Positions 63,944 through 64,000 of a stretch of DNA of 64,000 nt are shown one piece after another. The notes beneath the pieces were generated by a model. The model saw only the letters and a list, made by a program, of their open reading frames with translations, ran no database searches and was not told where the DNA came from. Position 1 is the stretch's first letter. Every line of letters starts with the position of its first letter. The translations under genes were made by a program, and so were the position numbers. The DNA is from Dechloromonas denitrificans (lineage in GTDB: Bacteria > Pseudomonadota > Gammaproteobacteria > Burkholderiales > Rhodocyclaceae). The stretch lies in NCBI RefSeq assembly GCF_020510665.1, contig NZ_CP075187.1, forward strand, positions 2,859,001 to 2,923,000, read 5' to 3'.

Positions 63944-64000
63944 TTGCAGTGAGCGAGTTTTTCCAGGATGGCATCGGCGCCCTTGGCGCGCAGCAAGCGG
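63940..64000 (-). CDS. hemC: Hydroxymethylbilane synthase HemC, C-terminal end only
   Basis: The minus strand encodes RLLRAKGADAILEKLAHCK followed by TGA, matching the usual C terminus of HemC. It is cut by the window end. Its stop overlaps the hemD ATG, the normal hemC-hemD arrangement. Confidence 0.8.
   Translation of the reverse strand, partial: RLLRAKGADAILEKLAHCK

Noticed and set aside
1..64000. CRISPR arrays, tRNA and rRNA genes, prophage or plasmid functions
   Set aside because: No regularly spaced repeat array, tRNA-like cloverleaf, rRNA sequence, integrase or replication gene was recognised on either strand by reading. A covariance-model search (tRNAscan-SE, Infernal) would be decisive.

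Overview
The window is chromosomal DNA from a GC-rich betaproteobacterium, most likely of the Rhodocyclales (Dechloromonas/Azonexus-like). This is inferred from gene content and order and from protein style; no database search was possible. Coding density is high, and three regions are interrupted by insertion sequences. No rRNA, tRNA or CRISPR array was seen.

Layout. 1-3.9 kb: pstS-pstC-pstA-pstB phosphate transport operon (minus strand) behind a Pho-box-like repeat array. 4-9.8 kb: a basic RHH-like protein, rpiA, a phasin-like protein with a hairpin against its start codon, a patatin lipase, an EAL-CBS-GGDEF protein and two small proteins. 9.85-11.5 kb: an IS1182-family element. 11.5-15.4 kb (minus): yggX, argA, a two-domain polyphosphate:AMP phosphotransferase and rsmE. 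15.4-19.6 kb: a thioredoxin-fold protein, a PAS-GGDEF-EAL protein and fbp. 19.64-21.05 kb: an IS4-family element. 21.1-30.8 kb: central carbon metabolism (tkt, gap, epd, pgk, pyk, fba) plus a lipoprotein and a small hypothetical. 30.8-37.4 kb: DUF3422 protein, purC, prlC, a DUF4124/glutaredoxin-like protein, xth, a Crp/Fnr regulator and a DUF2892 membrane protein. 37.46-40.4 kb: a second IS1182 copy with an IS3-family element nested in it. 40.4-46.05 kb (minus): lptD-surA-pdxA-rsmA. 46.1-51.3 kb: amgK-murU-pepP-ubiH-like-menA-like. 51.3-58 kb: purine permease, apt, hpt, dusB-fis, purH, purD. 58-64 kb: a Cache-HAMP-GGDEF protein, hemF, a small zinc-ribbon protein, then hemC(partial)-hemD-hemX-hemY on the minus strand.

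How the genes fit together. fbp, tkt, gap, pgk, pyk, fba and rpiA cover lower glycolysis/gluconeogenesis and the non-oxidative pentose phosphate pathway. epd and pdxA both serve pyridoxal phosphate synthesis. purC, purH, purD, apt, hpt and the permease cover purine synthesis and salvage. lptD/surA and amgK/murU cover outer-membrane assembly and cell-wall recycling. Pst, the polyphosphate enzyme and the phasin suggest a cell that manages phosphate and storage polymers.

Most notable signals. (1) A 14-base motif, GTYGACCGCAGCAA, recurs seven times exactly and more often in near-exact form. It occurs on both strands, in different reading frames and in intergenic DNA, which points to a DNA-level function. 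(2) All three independent IS insertions into host DNA (two IS1182, one IS4) lie inside bidirectional terminators between convergent genes, and the duplicated target is essentially the terminator stem-loop. (3) The IS1182 element carries inward-facing terminators at both ends and a -10 box placed so that transcription would start at the transposase ATG. (4) A strong hairpin abuts the start codon of the phasin-like gene.
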